A stretch of 64,000 nucleotides of DNA from an uncultured Desulfovibrio sp. (GCA_913063155.1 CAJXYU010000010.1:60920-124919), one strand, 5' to 3'; positions 1 through 9,842 are shown, numbered from the stretch's first letter. The notes: generated by a model not told the origin, from the letters alone. Numbers and translations: made by a program.

Positions 1-1668
1 AATTCCTATTCCGCCCTGAAGCGCAAGCTGCTGTTCACGACCCTGGGGCTTTCCATCATTCCGCTGTTCGTTTTGGGATACATCATTCATTCGGAGTTCA
101 GCCAGTCGTACGAGGAAAAGCTTGCCGGCAATCTTTCCCTGGTGGTCGGCAACAAGCGTGATTCCATCGACATGTTTCTGAACGAGCGGGTCATGCAACT
201 GCAGATGCTGGCCGACATGCACACTTTTTCCGAAATCACGGACCCATCAAAATTGAATTCCCTGTTCGAAATAGTCCAGCGCACCTCCCATTATTACATT
301 GATCTTGGTGTCATCGGACAAAACGGGGAACACGAAGCGTATTGCGGACCGTTCGCTCTCCAGGGAGTCAACTACAAGAACGCTCCATGGTTCAATCAGG
401 TCATGCGCAAGGGGTTTTACATCAGTGACGTGTTCATGGGGTTCCGCAATTTTCCCCACTTCATCATCGCCGTCAAAAGACGGGAAGCAGGCAAAGCTTG
501 GATACTACGGGCCACCATCGATCCGGACATCTTCACTTCCCTGGTTCGTAACGTGCGCACCGGGAAGCTGGGGGATGCATATCTGGTCAACAGTGAGTGC
601 GCACTGCAGACTCCTTCGAGATTCGGAGACAAGGTGCTTTCAAAGACCAGGCTACCCGATTTCGGAGACGGAAGCGGGGTGGAAATTTTTCACTGGGGGC
701 GGGAGGGTACGGAATTCATGGCCGGGATGACGCCTCTTTCCATGACCGGATGGAGACTCGTCATCCTGGAAGACCCCATTGAGGAGCTCACCCCGCTCCT
801 GCGTACCCGCTCACTTATCTATGCGCTGCTTGCGGCATGCGCATTGATGATATTCGCGGGCGCCTACTTCACGACCGCTTCGGTGATTTCGCGGCTTCAG
901 GCTGCCGACAGGGAGCAGGCCGCAATGGACGCGGCCATGATGCAATCGAGCAAGATGGCCTCCCTGGGCAAGATGGCGGCCGGTGTGGCCCATGAAATCA
1001 ACAACCCGCTGTCGATCATACGGGAAAGCGCCGGATGGATTCGGGACATGATCAACGACGGGGAGATGGACGGGATCGCCGCTGCGGATGATTTGCAGGA
1101 GGCCGTCGGTGATATAGAGCGCCATGTGGAGCGGGCTCGTACGGTGACGCACAGGATGCTCGGTTTCGCCCGGCGCATGGAGCCTCGGCAGGAAAACGTG
1201 GACCTCAATCTGCTGGCGAGGCAGACGGTTGCGTTTTTGGAAAATGAAACGCTTCATCGCAATATTCATGTGGAGTGCGAACTGGAGCAGAACCTTCCGT
1301 TCATCTCGACGGACGCCAATCAGATTCAGCAGGTCATTCTCAACCTGTTGGAGAACGCCATCGACGCCATAGGGGAAAACGGCTGCATCACCATCGTGAC
1401 GCGGATGAACGGCAGCCAAGTTTTTATGGATATTCACGACAGCGGCGAGGGCATTGCTTCGGAGCACCTTTCCAAGGTTTTCGATCCGTTTTTCACCACG
1501 AAATCCACCGGCAGGGGAACGGGCCTGGGCCTTTCCATCGTTTACAGCACGCTCAAGAAGCTTGGCGGCGATATAAACGTGGAAAGTGAATATGGGGATG
1601 GAACCACATTCTCGTTCAGGCTGCCCGCAGAGCCCTTTGTTCACAAGGAGGAGTCATGGCCAGAATAA
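1..1668 (+). CDS. Membrane sensor histidine kinase (5' end outside window)
   Basis: This is a sensor kinase that autophosphorylates on His in response to an extracytoplasmic signal. The frame is open from base 1, so the start lies before the window; the TTG at 73 falls inside the first membrane helix and is not a believable start. About 555 residues are visible. In order: a hydrophobic helix (about residues 10-26, [17 protein letters not shown]), a roughly 240-residue extracytoplasmic region that looks like a double-Cache sensor, a second helix near residues 270-290, a HisKA domain with [11 protein letters not shown] (phosphoacceptor His near 330), and a HATPase domain with [15 protein letters not shown] and GTGLGLSIV. 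The end overlaps the start of the next receiver gene by 13 bases, so the two are surely co-translated. The ligand is unknown; Cache sensors commonly bind small organic acids or amino acids. Confidence 0.9.
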   Translation, partial: NSYSALKRKLLFTTLGLSIIPLFVLGYIIHSEFSQSYEEKLAGNLSLVVGNKRDSIDMFLNERVMQLQMLADMHTFSEITDPSKLNSLFEIVQRTSHYYIDLGVIGQNGEHEAYCGPFALQGVNYKNAPWFNQVMRKGFYISDVFMGFRNFPHFIIAVKRREAGKAWILRATIDPDIFTSLVRNVRTGKLGDAYLVNSECALQTPSRFGDKVLSKTRLPDFGDGSGVEIFHWGREGTEFMAGMTPLSMTGWRLVILEDPIEELTPLLRTRSLIYALLAACALMIFAGAYFTTASVISRLQAADREQAAMDAAMMQSSKMASLGKMAAGVAHEINNPLSIIRESAGWIRDMINDGEMDGIAAADDLQEAVGDIERHVERARTVTHRMLGFARRMEPRQENVDLNLLARQTVAFLENETLHRNIHVECELEQNLPFISTDANQIQQVILNLLENAIDAIGENGCITIVTRMNGSQVFMDIHDSGEGIASEHLSKVFDPFFTTKSTGRGTGLGLSIVYSTLKKLGGDINVESEYGDGTTFSFRLPAEPFVHKEESWPE

Positions 1669-2051
1669 GAGTTCTCGTGGTTGACGACGAAATCGATTTT
1701 CTGAAGTTCATCAGGCGAAGGCTTTCAAAAAGAAACATTGATGTTTCCACGTCCGCCGACGGCCGAAGCGCTTTGGGAATTCTTGAAAGCAACAAGGTGG
1801 ATGTGGTTATTCTCGACGTCCGCATGCCCGGCATGAACGGTCTGGAAACCCTCAAGAAGATCCATAAGAGGTTTCCGGAGATCGCGGTCATCATGCTCAC
1901 CGGCCATGGCTCCATGCAGTCGGGCATCGAAGGAATAAGCCACGGGGCTTACGATTATGTCCTTAAACCATTTTCCATAGACGATCTTCTTCAGAGAATA
2001 CGCTCCGCTTGCGAACATGCGCGTTTGAAGCGGCGGCCGGGGGATGCATGA
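1656..2051 (+). CDS. Single-domain response regulator (receiver only)
   Basis: A 131-residue CheY-like receiver that accepts phosphate from a kinase. The acidic pair is in VLVVDDE near residue 9, the phosphorylated Asp lies in VVILDVRMPG, the switch Thr in MLTGHG and the conserved Lys in VLKPF. There is no DNA-binding or enzymatic output domain, so it probably works as a phosphorelay intermediate or through protein contact. The start follows a strong AAGGAGG at about 1646 and overlaps the preceding kinase. Its stop overlaps the next kinase start as ATGA, so kinase and receiver genes are translationally coupled. The cognate partner is inferred from position to be the kinase upstream, the one downstream, or both. 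Confidence 0.93.
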   Translation: MARIRVLVVDDEIDFLKFIRRRLSKRNIDVSTSADGRSALGILESNKVDVVILDVRMPGMNGLETLKKIHKRFPEIAVIMLTGHGSMQSGIEGISHGAYDYVLKPFSIDDLLQRIRSACEHARLKRRPGDA

Positions 2052-2947
2052 ACTTGACGTTCGTCTGCCGTACGTTGCGGTTTGGGCAGTATCTCTGCCC
2101 ATTGGCATGCCTGGTTTCCGGGCTGTCTCTTATGAAGTGGCCGACTACAGGAAAGGTTGCGACCATTTTCCTTGTCGTCGGCATGTGGATTCTGTTCCGG
2201 ATGGCAGTGAAAAGGCTTGATCGTGTCAGCGCTCTGCAGTCCGACGCTGAGGAACAACTCATTCAATCGCAGAAGCTCATGGCCCTGGGTGAAATTTCAA
2301 CCGGCATAGCCCATGAGATCAACAATCCGCTGAACATCATCATGCAGGAAACGGAACTCATGCGTATGAGCATGGAAAACCTCCCGCCGTTCGAAGAATC
2401 GGATGAAATCAGAGCCTGTGTTGAGGTTGTCGGCAGGCAGGTTGAGCGCTGTTCGGACATAACGCACAAGTTGCTTGATTTTGCCCGTAACCGGAAACCC
2501 GTTTCCCAGAACGCCGACATGAACCGGCTGGTGACGGATATGTTCGTCCTTGTGGAACGTGAGATCGGTTCAAAGGCCATCCGAGTGGTGAAGAACCTTC
2601 AAGCCGATCTGCCTTTGATCAGGACCGATCCACCGCTTGTGCGCCAGGTTCTTCTCAATCTGCTCATCAATGCGGTTCAGGCCCTTGGGGAGCATGGCGA
2701 GATTCACGTGTCGACCTTTCATGACGGCCATATGGTCTGCACCGAGGTCAGAGATACCGGACCGGGGATAACCAAGGACATGCAGGAGAGGATTTTCAAT
2801 CCTTTTTATACGACCAAGCCTCCCGGTCAGGGCACGGGGCTGGGGCTGTCGGTCAGTCTTCGTATCATCAACCAACTGGGTGGAGACATTCTGGTGTGTT
2901 CCGAGGCCGGAAAGGGAGCCGCATTCACCGTTCGTCTTCCCGCATGA
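2048..2947 (+). CDS. Membrane-anchored histidine kinase
   Basis: A 299-residue kinase. I chose the ATG at 2048 because it forms an ATGA overlap with the stop of the preceding receiver; the longer frame starting at 2009 would overlap that gene by 43 bases. Two hydrophobic stretches near residues 10-25 and 33-52 anchor it, with almost no periplasmic loop. HisKA follows with [12 protein letters not shown] (phosphoacceptor His near residue 91) and then a HATPase domain with NLLINAVQAL, DTGPGI and GTGLGLSVS. No large sensor domain is visible, so it probably senses the membrane, a partner protein, or acts within a relay with the upstream kinase. It is closely similar in architecture to the catalytic half of the kinase at 1-1668, which suggests duplication of a kinase/receiver pair. 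Confidence 0.92.
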   Translation: MNLTFVCRTLRFGQYLCPLACLVSGLSLMKWPTTGKVATIFLVVGMWILFRMAVKRLDRVSALQSDAEEQLIQSQKLMALGEISTGIAHEINNPLNIIMQETELMRMSMENLPPFEESDEIRACVEVVGRQVERCSDITHKLLDFARNRKPVSQNADMNRLVTDMFVLVEREIGSKAIRVVKNLQADLPLIRTDPPLVRQVLLNLLINAVQALGEHGEIHVSTFHDGHMVCTEVRDTGPGITKDMQERIFNPFYTTKPPGQGTGLGLSVSLRIINQLGGDILVCSEAGKGAAFTVRLPA

Positions 2948-2963
2948 GTCAGGTGAGGTCAGC

Positions 2964-3392
2964 ATGATGATAGATGCAAGGATTCTTATTGTCGATGACG
3001 AGGATCGCTTTCGTCAATCCGTGGCCCGTCTTCTGGGTGAAGACGGGTGCTTGGCGGACGAAACTTCAAACGGCCTGGACGCCATCAGCAAACTTGTTGC
3101 CTCCGATTTCGACGTGGTGTTGCTGGATATGAACATGCCGGGGTTGTCCGGTGAAGAGACCTTTCGTGAAATCCAGGCCCATGGTTTTGATGTGGAAACC
3201 ATCTTCCTGACGGGAAGGGCTTCCATGAATGACGCCGTGCGTTTGCTACAACAGGGAGCCTATGACTACCTTTTGAAACCGGTTTCCATGGACGCCATCA
3301 CCAGAGCCGTGCGCAGGGCCATGCAGAAGAAGCTGATGCGGCACGGCAAGATCGAACTCGCCAAGATGTTGAAAGAGACGGCCCTGGATTGA
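2964..3392 (+). CDS. Single-domain response regulator (receiver only)
   Basis: A 142-residue receiver. The acidic pair is in ILIVDDED, the phosphoacceptor Asp in VVLLDMNMPG, the switch Thr in IFLTGRAS and the conserved Lys in LLKPVS. A C-terminal helix rich in Lys/Arg follows, but no recognisable output domain. The chosen ATG at 2964 has AGGTGAGG a few bases upstream; the open frame to 2880 overlaps the kinase gene and is not needed. It is the last of four co-directional genes (kinase, receiver, kinase, receiver). After the stop comes about 100 bases before the convergent M50 gene, so this two-component island abuts the adhesin export operon. Confidence 0.92.
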   Translation: MMIDARILIVDDEDRFRQSVARLLGEDGCLADETSNGLDAISKLVASDFDVVLLDMNMPGLSGEETFREIQAHGFDVETIFLTGRASMNDAVRLLQQGAYDYLLKPVSMDAITRAVRRAMQKKLMRHGKIELAKMLKETALD

Positions 3393-3489
3393 AGGCTGTG
3401 TCGCCCATACTACTTGTCCGCTTTCAATGCGTTGCTTGTGGCCTTCTTCGGGAAGGGGCAGAAAAATGCGTTATCGTCATTCCTCTCTG

Positions 3490-5637
3490 CTAGAATCCCG
3501 TTTCCCTGAGAAATACTGCGAGCACATAGCGGCTGAACCGCGTAAACAGGCTTTCCCGGTCGGCCGTGATGACGACCGAACCACGCAGCACCTGGGGACG
3601 CATTTCCTGTTTGCACGTCGGTCGAAGGAGAACCCGATAGACGGCCTGCTTTGGAATCCAGGCGCTGGCATCCGTCCCCAGGGACGACGCAACCCGTTTG
3701 GGCGCCCGTGCTGCTGCGATGGACCCGCCATTGGGCGAGGCCAGTTCCGGGGCGGCGGCAAGATGTCTGCTCGCCGTATAGGCGATGTGGGTGATTTGCA
3801 GTTCCATGATATCCTGGTTGAGATCTTCCGGGATGAATTTTGCGCTGCCTCCCATTCGCAGGCGGTGCAGTTTCGTTTCGTCAACATAGGCCACGGCCTG
3901 GGGATGCGTCGGATTTGCCGTGGTGCAGAGCCATTCTCCGATTCCCACCCATTCGCCTTCCTCGAGGGGAATGGCCATGTCGACGATCCTTCCGCTGAAG
4001 GGGGCGCGGATGACAAGTTGTTTTTTACGTTTTTCCAGTACTGCCAGCCGCTTCAGAGCCGCTTGGCGTTCCTGCTGGGCCACGGGCACTCCGGCGGCTG
4101 TCTCTCGCTCTATGAAATGGAAGGAGAGTTGCCATTGAAGGGCTGCGAGTTGTTGCCGGAGCCTGGCGATTTCGTGCTGCAGTTCCGGGGCGCGAAGTAG
4201 GAAGAGCGGGGCACCCTTCTGCACTGGCTGACCGTCGGCGGCATGGATTTCTACGATCTGTGCGTTGACAGGGGAGAAAAGCCGGACCTGTCGCGCCGAT
4301 TCCAGAAGAGCGGGCGTCGTGACGTTGTTGTTCCAGGGGATAAACAGGAAGCAGAGCAGGGTGAGCCCGACGGCGGCGAGTCCTGTTATCCGGCGGTTGA
4401 GTCCCTCTTCGCGAAGGCGGGTAATCCATGTTTTCATTTCTCTGTACACCGGGGAGAGCATAAAGGTGAAAATTTCTACAGCAAAAAGTATCATGCCGAG
4501 AATCTTGAAGAATTTATGATAAACGATGAGGGCTATGCCCAAGAAGACGACAGCCCTGTAGATCCAGGCGGCAAAGGCATAAAGAATGAGCACCCTTTCC
4601 CGCCAAAGCTCGAATTCTTCCGGCTTGCCGTCGCCGAAGGCGAAGAGCCATTCACGTATCTTCCAACGGGCCAATGCGAACGACCGGGAGCGCAGATTGG
4701 GGATGTTCAGGGCGTCGGAAAGCAGAAAATAGCCATCAAAGCGCATGAATGGGCTGAGATTGATGGACAACGTCATGATCCAGGTTGTGGTCGCAAGGAT
4801 GAATGCAACGCTGCGCAACTGGCCGTCGGGCAGGAAACTCCAGGCCAGCGTTGCCCAGGCCGCCAGTGCCGTTTCCGTCAATACTCCCGCGCTGCAGACC
4901 TGCATACGTTGCGAGCGTTTGCGCAGCCGCCATGTAGCGGACGTGTCCGTGTACAGGATCGGCATCATAACCATGAAGGCCAGGCCCATGGAAGGGACCC
5001 CGCAGCCCAACCTCTTGGCTGCGTAGGCGTGCCCGAACTCGTGGGCTGTCTTGGTCACGCCCAGGGTTATGGCAAAGAGGCATGCGCCTTCCAAGGTGAA
5101 GAAATGGAGGAAAGTTGTGCGGAAGGTCTCCCATTGGCGTGATGCCAGAAAAATGCCAAGCAGGGCCGCCATGCAGGTGAGGAGAAAAAATGGACGATTT
5201 ATGAACAGGCCTTTGACGAGGGGAAGCGTGCGGGACAAAAAACGGTCCGGCTTGAGAAGCGGAATGCGGAAAAACAGATAGTTGCTCAGCAGGAATTTGC
5301 CCAACGACCCCTCTGACCGCATACGAACTTCTCGTAGGAATCGCCCGACCGCGCTTCCGTCCCGGGTCAGGCTGTTGAATACCAGAAAACGGGAAACGTT
5401 CAGGATGTGGTCGGAATCCACATGCAGGGTTGTCTCACTGTTGACGGAATCCGTGATCTTTTCAGCGGTCTCCAGGTGCCAGCGAGCCAGAATTTCCGCT
5501 TCCATCCAGCCGATCTGGAAAAAGAGATCGCGCCCGGGATCCTCCAGCACCCAGGAGGGCGATCCGTCGTGGTTTGTGGGGCCCGGATGCAGGAGGATCT
5601 CCTGGCGAAGGGGAGGCAGGGTTTGCGGACTGTTCAT
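3490..5637 (-). CDS. Membrane M50 metalloprotease fused to HlyD/biotinyl-lipoyl domain
   Basis: A 715-residue membrane protein. Residues 30-110 form a soluble region that could be a PqqD-like winged helix. Hydrophobic segments follow from about 145. The zinc site HEFGH is at about 199-203 and the site-2-protease third ligand appears in LSPFMRFDGY (Asp near 301). More membrane segments run to about residue 425. The last 280 residues are a HlyD-like adaptor: a split lipoyl domain around a coiled coil rich in Gln/Arg/Leu (about 475-530). It is the last gene of an operon that also has tolC and two other adaptors; its start overlaps the preceding stop by four bases. M50-HlyD fusions are known from peptide export or maturation loci. 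Here I infer processing or export of the LEPR surface protein upstream. The catalytic residues appear intact. Confidence 0.88.
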   Translation of the reverse strand: MNSPQTLPPLRQEILLHPGPTNHDGSPSWVLEDPGRDLFFQIGWMEAEILARWHLETAEKITDSVNSETTLHVDSDHILNVSRFLVFNSLTRDGSAVGRFLREVRMRSEGSLGKFLLSNYLFFRIPLLKPDRFLSRTLPLVKGLFINRPFFLLTCMAALLGIFLASRQWETFRTTFLHFFTLEGACLFAITLGVTKTAHEFGHAYAAKRLGCGVPSMGLAFMVMMPILYTDTSATWRLRKRSQRMQVCSAGVLTETALAAWATLAWSFLPDGQLRSVAFILATTTWIMTLSINLSPFMRFDGYFLLSDALNIPNLRSRSFALARWKIREWLFAFGDGKPEEFELWRERVLILYAFAAWIYRAVVFLGIALIVYHKFFKILGMILFAVEIFTFMLSPVYREMKTWITRLREEGLNRRITGLAAVGLTLLCFLFIPWNNNVTTPALLESARQVRLFSPVNAQIVEIHAADGQPVQKGAPLFLLRAPELQHEIARLRQQLAALQWQLSFHFIERETAAGVPVAQQERQAALKRLAVLEKRKKQLVIRAPFSGRIVDMAIPLEEGEWVGIGEWLCTTANPTHPQAVAYVDETKLHRLRMGGSAKFIPEDLNQDIMELQITHIAYTASRHLAAAPELASPNGGSIAAARAPKRVASSLGTDASAWIPKQAVYRVLLRPTCKQEMRPQVLRGSVVITADRESLFTRFSRYVLAVFLRETGF

Positions 5638-7091
5638 ATGCCAAGCCAGAGGCGCAGCATGGTCAAGGGCTTACGGAACAGGTAGACAGCAAGAAATGTT
5701 CGCTTTCCGTAGAGCTTGGCAGTGCCTTTCAATCCCACGCGTAATCTGGAGCTTGCACTGTCGGGGCGGGAAGCGAATGTCGCACGGGCGCGGTAGGCCA
5801 GTGTGCCGTCGGCCACCGGAATGGCCCGATAGCCGACCCTGCTCAGGGTGGCCTCCACTGGCGAGGCCGGCTCGGCGTTCATGAACAGGCGCACTTCAGA
5901 GCCCGGCGACAAGGCTATGGCATCGCCCAGGGGAAGGTGAGCCTCCAGTTCGACATCAAGCGGGTCGGCAATGACCATGATCCGCTCGCCTAGCGCCACG
6001 GGCCTGCCGCTCCATTCCTGCGGATCGTCAAACACGGCGACTCCGGCGCGGTCGGCACGGATTTCGGTCCGTTTGAGCATGGACTGGAGGTAGGCCGCGT
6101 CGCTTGCGGCCTGGTCCCGCTGGCTCTGCAGTATTCCCAAGACAGCCTTGCTTTTTTCGTCGAAAAGTGCCTGCTGCTGTCTTTGGCGCAGTTCGGCATC
6201 GGCCACTGCCAGGGTTTGACGAGCGGATTCCAGCTTGCCCTTGATGTCTTCGGCGTCGAGCAGGACCAGGATGTTTCCCTGTTTTACGGTCTCGTTGGGC
6301 TGCACCATGATGCGCTTCACAACGCCGCGCAGGGGGGCTCGCACAGTGAAGGGATTGCGGGGGACGATTTCCGCCTGGGCCAGTACGGACTGGCGTACCG
6401 GGAAGAACATCAGGACCACGATGAGCAATAGGATGGTCAGCCGCAACCGCTTGGAACGCAGGCGTTCCGCAAAGCCCTTCCAGCCGCCTTCCCCGAACCA
6501 GGAACGGGGGCCGCCACCCAGAGCTCGCCATGCGTGGGCATAGGTTTCGCCAAGGATGGCCAGGGCGGCTATTTCCTGCGGGGTCCACCCCTCCTCGCGC
6601 CACAGGACCAGTCCGGCCTGCAGCGGATTTTTCTTTGCGGGCTCGCCATTGTCACTGCCGCTTCCCGGCTGTGCATGGAGCGGCAAGGGAATCCAGAGAG
6701 CCTTCTCGGGCAGATATTCCTCCCACATCCGCTGGTCCTCGGTGCCCTGCATGACTGTAAGCATGCAGGGCTCTGCGGCGTTTTCTCCGGTGGAATGCCT
6801 GGTCAGTAGACCGGAAAGCCAGACATTGAAAGCCGAGTTCTCGGAAGGAATGGCAAGGCCGGACAGGGCTACGATTTCGCCGCGCACTTTGTTAGGGACG
6901 GAATTCGTGTGGGAAGTCTTCACGTTTCCCGCCCATAGAGCCGCCTGCCGGTACGGGGTAAGCGCGTTGGTCTCATTGACCATGACAAAGGTCAGTTCGT
7001 GCTTGTCCTCACAGGCGCGAACCCGTTTTTCGAGCATGATCAGCCGTTGCAACAGTGGGGCATCGGCAGAGGATGGGGGCGGGTTGTTCAT
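5634..7091 (-). CDS. HlyD-family adaptor with long cytoplasmic GAF-like N-terminus
   Basis: A 485-residue protein. About 230 residues precede the only clear membrane helix (LTILLLIVVLMFFPV, about 234-248). This N-terminal part starts with a Leu/Glu helix and has the alternating pattern of a GAF-like domain (for example MLTVMQGTED and QAGLVLWREEGW), which is inferred and not certain. After the helix come a lipoyl half (PFTVRAPLRGVVKRI), a Gln-rich coiled coil (about 305-350), the second lipoyl half and a beta-barrel domain, as in HlyD/RND adaptors. It overlaps both neighbours by four bases (ATGA type), so translation of all three adaptor genes is coupled. A cytosolic domain this large is unusual for an adaptor and could receive the missing energising or substrate-recognition function. 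Confidence 0.85.
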   Translation of the reverse strand: MNNPPPSSADAPLLQRLIMLEKRVRACEDKHELTFVMVNETNALTPYRQAALWAGNVKTSHTNSVPNKVRGEIVALSGLAIPSENSAFNVWLSGLLTRHSTGENAAEPCMLTVMQGTEDQRMWEEYLPEKALWIPLPLHAQPGSGSDNGEPAKKNPLQAGLVLWREEGWTPQEIAALAILGETYAHAWRALGGGPRSWFGEGGWKGFAERLRSKRLRLTILLLIVVLMFFPVRQSVLAQAEIVPRNPFTVRAPLRGVVKRIMVQPNETVKQGNILVLLDAEDIKGKLESARQTLAVADAELRQRQQQALFDEKSKAVLGILQSQRDQAASDAAYLQSMLKRTEIRADRAGVAVFDDPQEWSGRPVALGERIMVIADPLDVELEAHLPLGDAIALSPGSEVRLFMNAEPASPVEATLSRVGYRAIPVADGTLAYRARATFASRPDSASSRLRVGLKGTAKLYGKRTFLAVYLFRKPLTMLRLWLGI

Positions 7092-7987
7092 CGGGAGTGT
7101 TTTTCCTGAGAGGTTTTGGCTGGTTGTGGCGGGACTACGAACACGGTGCCGCTCATGCCTGGCATCAGGGGAGCGTTGCCATGCTTGGCGGCATTGTTTT
7201 CGAGCAGGGCGACGACCTTGACGGATTGGCTGACGGGATCAATTACTCCGGCAATGCGGGTGACTTGGGCTTGGTAGGTCTCGCCGGTTTCATCCACGGT
7301 GATGGTCATGGGGTAGTCGGGCGTGAGCCATGCCAGCCAACGCGATGGAAGAATGGTTTCGATTTCAAAGGCGCTGTCGTCATAGATGCTCAAGAGTTTT
7401 GCCCCCTCGGGCACGTGCTCGGACTCGCGGATATATGTTTCCCCCACGCGGCCGGAAAACGGTGCGGTGATGACGCACCGGTTCACCAGGACTCGTTCGG
7501 CGCGGGTGTCGGCCTTGGCTACGGAGAGCTCCGATCGCGCCTGCTCGAAGTCCGAGATGCTGATGGAATTCAGCGCGCGCAGCTCTTTGGCGACCTTGTA
7601 TTTTTGGGCCGCGGCCGCCTCCGACTGTCTGGCCCGGTCGAGCCTGGCCCTGAACAGGGCGCTGTCGTAGGAGACCAGCTTGTCGCCTTTTCTGAATCGT
7701 TCACCCTCCCTGAAGTGGAGGGTGACTATCTTTCCGGCCAGTTCGCTGGAAAGGACCGCCTGTTTGATGGCGACGATCTGTGCACGTTGTCCTTTGCCCA
7801 GAGAGAGAGACGCCTGTGGTGTCGTCTGGATGGGGGCCGAGGTGGAAGGTGTTGGTATTGTGTCCTTCTGGATTTCCTCCGCCTGGGACGGCGCGACGGG
7901 CAGGCAGAGGCACAGGGCCAACACCCCCCCCAGAATTCCCATGGGAACTGTGATCAAACGGGGGCATGATATTTTTGATCGAGCCAT
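7088..7987 (-). CDS. Periplasmic adaptor (HlyD/RND type) with signal peptide
   Basis: I place the start at 7987, giving 299 residues that begin MARSKISCPRLITVPMG, run into a hydrophobic core (ILGGVLALCLCLPVA) and a likely cleavage after PSQA. The frame is open back to 8218, but those extra 77 residues lie over the 3' end of tolC and lack signal character. The mature part has the lipoyl half-motifs (KQAVLSSELAGKIVTLHFREG and TAPFSGRVGETYI), a short Ala/Glu/Arg coiled coil between them (about 120-170) and a C-terminal barrel region. It therefore resembles the membrane fusion subunit of RND pumps, but no RND pump is next to it. Its 3' end overlaps the next adaptor by four bases. It likely bridges TolC (encoded upstream) to the membrane partners encoded downstream. 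Confidence 0.88.
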   Translation of the reverse strand: MARSKISCPRLITVPMGILGGVLALCLCLPVAPSQAEEIQKDTIPTPSTSAPIQTTPQASLSLGKGQRAQIVAIKQAVLSSELAGKIVTLHFREGERFRKGDKLVSYDSALFRARLDRARQSEAAAAQKYKVAKELRALNSISISDFEQARSELSVAKADTRAERVLVNRCVITAPFSGRVGETYIRESEHVPEGAKLLSIYDDSAFEIETILPSRWLAWLTPDYPMTITVDETGETYQAQVTRIAGVIDPVSQSVKVVALLENNAAKHGNAPLMPGMSGTVFVVPPQPAKTSQEKHSR

Positions 7988-8135
7988 TTTCTGTCCTGGA
8001 TCTATATGCCGGTGTTTTCGGTTTGTTCCTCTGCCTCGACGCCAAACGTGTTCCGCCTTTGCCACTGAAGGAAAAAGGCGGGATACGTCACTGGAGCCCC
8101 GCAGAAGTGGAAACTTTGGGTGAGCTGCATATCGG

Positions 8136-9842
8136 TTATTCGGTGCCGCCTTGCAGCGAGCCCAGGCTTTCCCAGGGGTGGCCGCTAACGAGGCGGACAG
8201 ACGGCTGGATGGTTGCATCTTGCGTTTTGTCTACAGGAGCGTTAGCCTCGGCGAGCGTTTGCGTTTCGTCTGGGGTGGGTGCTGTGTTCGCCGGGGCGGC
8301 CTGGGAATAGGCAGCCAGCATCGGCACATCAGCATGTCCCATTTCGTTTTGACGGTTTTGTTCCGCGATGGCGGAAGCCAGGCCCGTCACACTCTGATCT
8401 CTGACCTTGGCGGGCATGCTGTCGAGCCCGACGGCCTGGTAAACGGAGTCTTGAGCGGCCACCAGTTCGGCATAACTTAAATCGCGAGCCCGGATGGCCA
8501 GCAATGTCTTTACCTTGGTGCGAATGAGTTCCAGCGGGTTTTCCGCCTTGCTGTGAGCAGCGTTTTCCGTCTGCTGGTGGATGGCTTTTTGCAAATCGCA
8601 CAGCTCTTCGGCCCGTTCAAAAGATTTTTGGGCGTAGTGGCGCTGATGCCATGCGATGTGAACCTGGGAAAGCACGGTCATGCGCAACGCCTGACGGCGC
8701 AGGCTGGCCACCTGTTCGCGGTTCTTGCCAGCTCGCAGTTCTGCCGGGAGAGAGAAGATCTTGAGCAGATTCCAGCCCACCTGCACTCCTGCGCTGGCCC
8801 AGTTGTCGTGTACCAGATACTTGTTGCTGTCGTAGTTCACACCACCGAACAGCGAGGCGTTGGGGAACATGCGCAGCATGGCCATACGGGTTTGCAGAAC
8901 CGCATTGCGGGCCAGATAGCTTTGCTCGAGCAGTTCCGGCCGCCGCACCATTGCCAGGGATTCAAGATCGTTCAACTCAAAAGCCATGGCGGGCGTCTTG
9001 TCCGAGTCTTCGGGCAGGGCCAGGGTGTATTCCGTCCCCGGTGCCAGATTCATGAGCGAAGCGAGTTGTGTTTTGGCCTTGACCAGTTCATTGTCGAGTT
9101 GTTCGAGTTGGCGCACCATGTTCAGTAAATCCCGCTGGTAGCGCAGGGCCACGATGGGAGGCATCAGGCGGCGGCGCCCGGTCTCCTTGGATTGTGCCAT
9201 GGCTTGCTTGGCCTGGACCAGGGTGACGGCCACTTCGTCGCGCATTCTTTCCGCGGAAACCGTAGCCCAGTATGCGGCCTTGGTCTGGTTGATGATCTTG
9301 CTGACCACCCGGCGGCGGCGTTCTTCCTGGGCCAGCGCCTTGTTGCCGAGGGCCTTGGCTTCATAATAGCTAAGCCCGAAATCCAGGATGTTCCAGGTCA
9401 TGGTCAGCTCTGCGGTGTGCACGTTGCGTTCCCGGCTCATCGAGGGTTCCAGGGATTCCTCGCCGGTCGTGATCGATTCGCTGGATGACGCACTATCATT
9501 GTTGCGAGAAGTATACCCGGCTTCGGCAATTACCTTGGGCAGCAAACTGAAGTATCGTATGTCCGTCAGGTTTTCAGCCAGCGCTTTCTCCATGAGTGCC
9601 AGGCGGTGCTGCAGGTTGTATTTGACGGCCCTGGCCTCGGCTTCCTCCAGTGTTATGGGGGCGTTGACCGGTTCCTGGTTGCTGTACATGGTCGCATTGT
9701 CGGAGGCGGCCAGTTTGATCAGTTCTTCCTGGGTCAATGCCGGGGGGGCCCCCACCGCGCACGCGGACAAGAGGGCCAGCAGGAGCAGGAGGGCCAGCGG
9801 GAGCAGGCGTTTCTTCAAATGGATAGCTGCACGATTTTTCAT
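8136..9842 (-). CDS. TolC-family outer membrane efflux protein
   Basis: A 568-residue outer membrane channel. The N-terminus KKRLLPLALLLLLALLSAC ends in a lipobox (LSAC), so the protein is probably lipidated. The body has the two OEP repeats of TolC proteins with long amphipathic helices rich in Ala/Glu/Gln (for example AEARAVKYNLQHRLALMEKA and later LARNAVLQTRMAMLRMF). A low-complexity Thr/Ala/Gln tail of about 60 residues closes it, which is longer than in most TolC proteins. It starts 26 bases after the adhesin stop behind AGGGA, so the adhesin and channel are probably on one transcript. The context says it is the exit duct for the surface protein at 9869-16732. Confidence 0.92.
   Translation of the reverse strand: MKNRAAIHLKKRLLPLALLLLLALLSACAVGAPPALTQEELIKLAASDNATMYSNQEPVNAPITLEEAEARAVKYNLQHRLALMEKALAENLTDIRYFSLLPKVIAEAGYTSRNNDSASSSESITTGEESLEPSMSRERNVHTAELTMTWNILDFGLSYYEAKALGNKALAQEERRRRVVSKIINQTKAAYWATVSAERMRDEVAVTLVQAKQAMAQSKETGRRRLMPPIVALRYQRDLLNMVRQLEQLDNELVKAKTQLASLMNLAPGTEYTLALPEDSDKTPAMAFELNDLESLAMVRRPELLEQSYLARNAVLQTRMAMLRMFPNASLFGGVNYDSNKYLVHDNWASAGVQVGWNLLKIFSLPAELRAGKNREQVASLRRQALRMTVLSQVHIAWHQRHYAQKSFERAEELCDLQKAIHQQTENAAHSKAENPLELIRTKVKTLLAIRARDLSYAELVAAQDSVYQAVGLDSMPAKVRDQSVTGLASAIAEQNRQNEMGHADVPMLAAYSQAAPANTAPTPDETQTLAEANAPVDKTQDATIQPSVRLVSGHPWESLGSLQGGTE

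Noticed and set aside
3393..3489. Small hairpin (CCTTC/GAAGG) between the last receiver and the M50 gene
   Set aside because: The stem is short and no clear T-tract follows on either strand, so I do not call a terminator.
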